A stretch of 14,593 bases of DNA from positions 1 to 14,593 of the forward strand of contig JAKSUU010000005.1 in NCBI GenBank assembly GCA_024408695.1, given 5' to 3'. The notes under the pieces were generated by a model that was given only the letters and a program-made list of their open reading frames with translations, made no database searches and had not been told where the DNA came from. The stretch is from Coriobacteriales bacterium. GTDB taxonomy: Bacteria; Actinomycetota; Coriobacteriia; Coriobacteriales; QAMH01. The position numbers were made by a program, and so were the translations under genes. Positions 12,953 to 14,593 of this stretch are shown here, in pieces; positions within the stretch are counted from its first letter, which is position 1; every line of letters begins with the position of its first letter.

Positions 12953-14593
12953 ATGCGAAATATTATGGAAATTGAAAAGGAACTAGAGCACTGGTTGATT
13001 AATGCAAAAGATTTTTCAATAGAACTCGAAGAATTAAAAAAAGACAATGATGCATTAAAAGATGCATTTTATAAAAATTTAGAATTTGGAACAGCAGGTC
13101 TACGCGGGATTCTTGGGGCAGGATCAAACCGTATGAATATTTATACTGTAGGCCAAGCCACCCAAGCTATTGCAAATTATTTAAATAACTCTACAAAAAC
13201 ACCAAGCGTTGCAATTGCACGAGATAGCCGCAATATGGGAAGAATATTTGTTGATGAAATTTGTAATATTCTTGCTGCAAACAACATTGATGCTTATTAT
13301 TTTGAAGATGTCGCGCCTACACCCCTGCTTAGCTTTGCAACAAGATATTTAAATTGTAATATTGGAATAAATATAACAGCATCGCATAACCCTGCAGAAT
13401 ACAATGGATACAAGGTTTATGCAAGTGATGGATGTCAAATAACTGAAAATACTGCTAAGACAATTTTAGATGAATGTCAAAGCATTGACATATTTAAAGA
13501 TGTTCTTGGAATGGACGGGTTAAAAAATTCAAGCAAAATTCATAAAATTGGTCCAGAGGTTCAAGATGCTTTTTTAAATGAAGTTTTTGAACAATCTGCA
13601 TATAATGAAACTTGCGACAACCTCAAAATTACATATACAGCATTAAATGGAAGTGGGTTTAACTGCATTACAAAAGTGCTAGATAAACTAGGGTGCAAAA
13701 ATACCGTATTTGTTAAAGAGCAATGTGATCCAGACGGCAATTTTCCAACCTGCAAATACCCTAACCCCGAAACTAAAGAAGCTCTACAGCTTGGCTTAGA
13801 TTACTGTATAAAAAATGATGCAGATTTACTCCTGGCAACAGACCCCGATGCAGATCGAGTAGGTATAGCCGTAAAGAAAAACTACTCTAACACAGAATCT
13901 AGTAAAAGTAGCGATTATGTATTGCTAAGTGGTAACGAAGTTGGCATTTTGCTAATTGATTTTTTGTGCACACAATTAATCTCAAAAAACATAAAGATAG
14001 ACCATAAAGTAGTTATAACAACTATTGTTTCGAGCGCAATGATAGACGCCCTTGCAAAAAAATATACCTTTGAACTCAGACGTGTACTAACTGGTTTCAA
14101 ATATATAGGAGAACAAATTGCTTTGTTAGAAAGCCAAAATCGCAAGAATGACTTTTTGTTTGGTTTTGAAGAATCCTATGGTTATTTAGCTGGAACACAC
14201 GCACGAGATAAAGATTCCATTGTTACAAGCATGCTAATTATTCAAATGGCTTCGTGTTATAAAAAACGTGGAGTAAGCTTGTATGAAAAATTGAAAGAGT
14301 TGTATGAAAAACTAGGATTCTATTTAAACAAAACTATCTCTTATAGCTTTCCGGGAGCGAGTGGAAATGAAATAATGCAAGAAATCTTAAAAGGAATTCG
14401 CTCTACAAAAGAAAATGAAATTGCCGGTTTTAAGGTATTAGAAAAACTTGACTACAAAACTCAAGTTCAAATGCCCATATTGCCTAAATCAAAAGATGGT
14501 GAAAATCAAATTTTACCGAGTGCTAATGTTATTGAATACAAATTAGATGCTGAAAATAAAATCATTATTAGACCAAGTGGTACCGAACCAAAA
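12953..14593 (+). CDS. Phosphoglucomutase/phosphomannomutase (alpha-D-phosphohexomutase), 3' end beyond window
   Basis: 547 codons are open to the window edge without a stop. All four active-site motifs of alpha-D-phosphohexomutases are present: the N-terminal GTAGLRG (46-52), the phosphoserine loop TASHNP with Ser144, the metal loop TDPDADR (296-302) with Asp297, 299 and 301, the sugar-binding GFEESYGYL (404-412), and the C-terminal phosphate-binding RPSGTEPK (540-547). The enzyme interconverts hexose 1- and 6-phosphates for glycan and cell-envelope precursors; glucose versus mannose preference cannot be told. The GTAGLRG start and length resemble PgcA-type enzymes, so only a few tens of residues are probably missing. 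The start at 12953 is chosen because ATAGG lies 7 nt upstream; an in-frame ATG at 12932 coincides with the predicted transcription start and would be leaderless. Confidence 0.95.
   Translation, partial: MRNIMEIEKELEHWLINAKDFSIELEELKKDNDALKDAFYKNLEFGTAGLRGILGAGSNRMNIYTVGQATQAIANYLNNSTKTPSVAIARDSRNMGRIFVDEICNILAANNIDAYYFEDVAPTPLLSFATRYLNCNIGINITASHNPAEYNGYKVYASDGCQITENTAKTILDECQSIDIFKDVLGMDGLKNSSKIHKIGPEVQDAFLNEVFEQSAYNETCDNLKITYTALNGSGFNCITKVLDKLGCKNTVFVKEQCDPDGNFPTCKYPNPETKEALQLGLDYCIKNDADLLLATDPDADRVGIAVKKNYSNTESSKSSDYVLLSGNEVGILLIDFLCTQLISKNIKIDHKVVITTIVSSAMIDALAKKYTFELRRVLTGFKYIGEQIALLESQNRKNDFLFGFEESYGYLAGTHARDKDSIVTSMLIIQMASCYKKRGVSLYEKLKELYEKLGFYLNKTISYSFPGASGNEIMQEILKGIRSTKENEIAGFKVLEKLDYKTQVQMPILPKSKDGENQILPSANVIEYKLDAENKIIIRPSGTEPK

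Noticed and set aside
13561..14145. Two short minus-strand open frames over the phosphohexomutase
   Set aside because: They are antisense to a long plus-strand gene with all its active-site motifs in order.

Overview
The window is AT-rich (about two thirds A+T by eye). It looks like the chromosome of a low-GC bacterium of the Coriobacteriia (Actinomycetota). This placement is an inference from the start of a 16S rRNA gene, two Tat-exported coiled-coil NlpC/P60 hydrolases of a kind common in that class, a DUF3467-like gene beside ileS, and menaquinone genes. No phage, transposon, CRISPR or defence genes were seen. This is mostly ordinary housekeeping sequence, and I do not see a new multi-gene system.

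All but one of the genes are on the minus strand, so transcription there runs from high to low coordinates. At the far end, 12953 to the window edge (plus strand) holds most of a phosphohexomutase, divergent from menA (11845-12900). Below menA lie a Lys/Ala-rich helical protein (11201-11797), the demethylmenaquinone methyltransferase menG/ubiE (10386 to about 11189) and a CCA-adding enzyme (9021-10370). MenA and MenG carry out the last two steps of menaquinone synthesis. Next comes a compact run: a DUF3467-like protein (8667-8936), ileS (5778-8657, TTG start), lspA (5290-5775), an RluD-type pseudouridine synthase (4287-5288) and thiN (3583-4275). Gaps in this run are 1 to 11 nt, so it is almost certainly one operon.

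A good sigma70-type promoter (3524-3552) then starts two tandem, closely related NlpC/P60 cell-wall hydrolases (2457-3482 and 1277-2335), closed by a strong intrinsic terminator (1226-1255). After these come tRNA-Pro(CGG) at 1042-1118, a small lipoprotein (494-943) with a likely terminator (459-486), a leader region rich in inverted repeats, and the first ~57 nt of a 16S rRNA gene.

The oddest point is menG. Its conserved N-terminus is fully encoded upstream of the first in-frame ATG, but that extension has no ATG, GTG or TTG. It runs into a tract of 19 A residues (minus strand). A TTG just upstream lies one frame away and would join menG if the tract had 18 or 21 A. This is either an assembly error in the homopolymer or a slippage-controlled gene.
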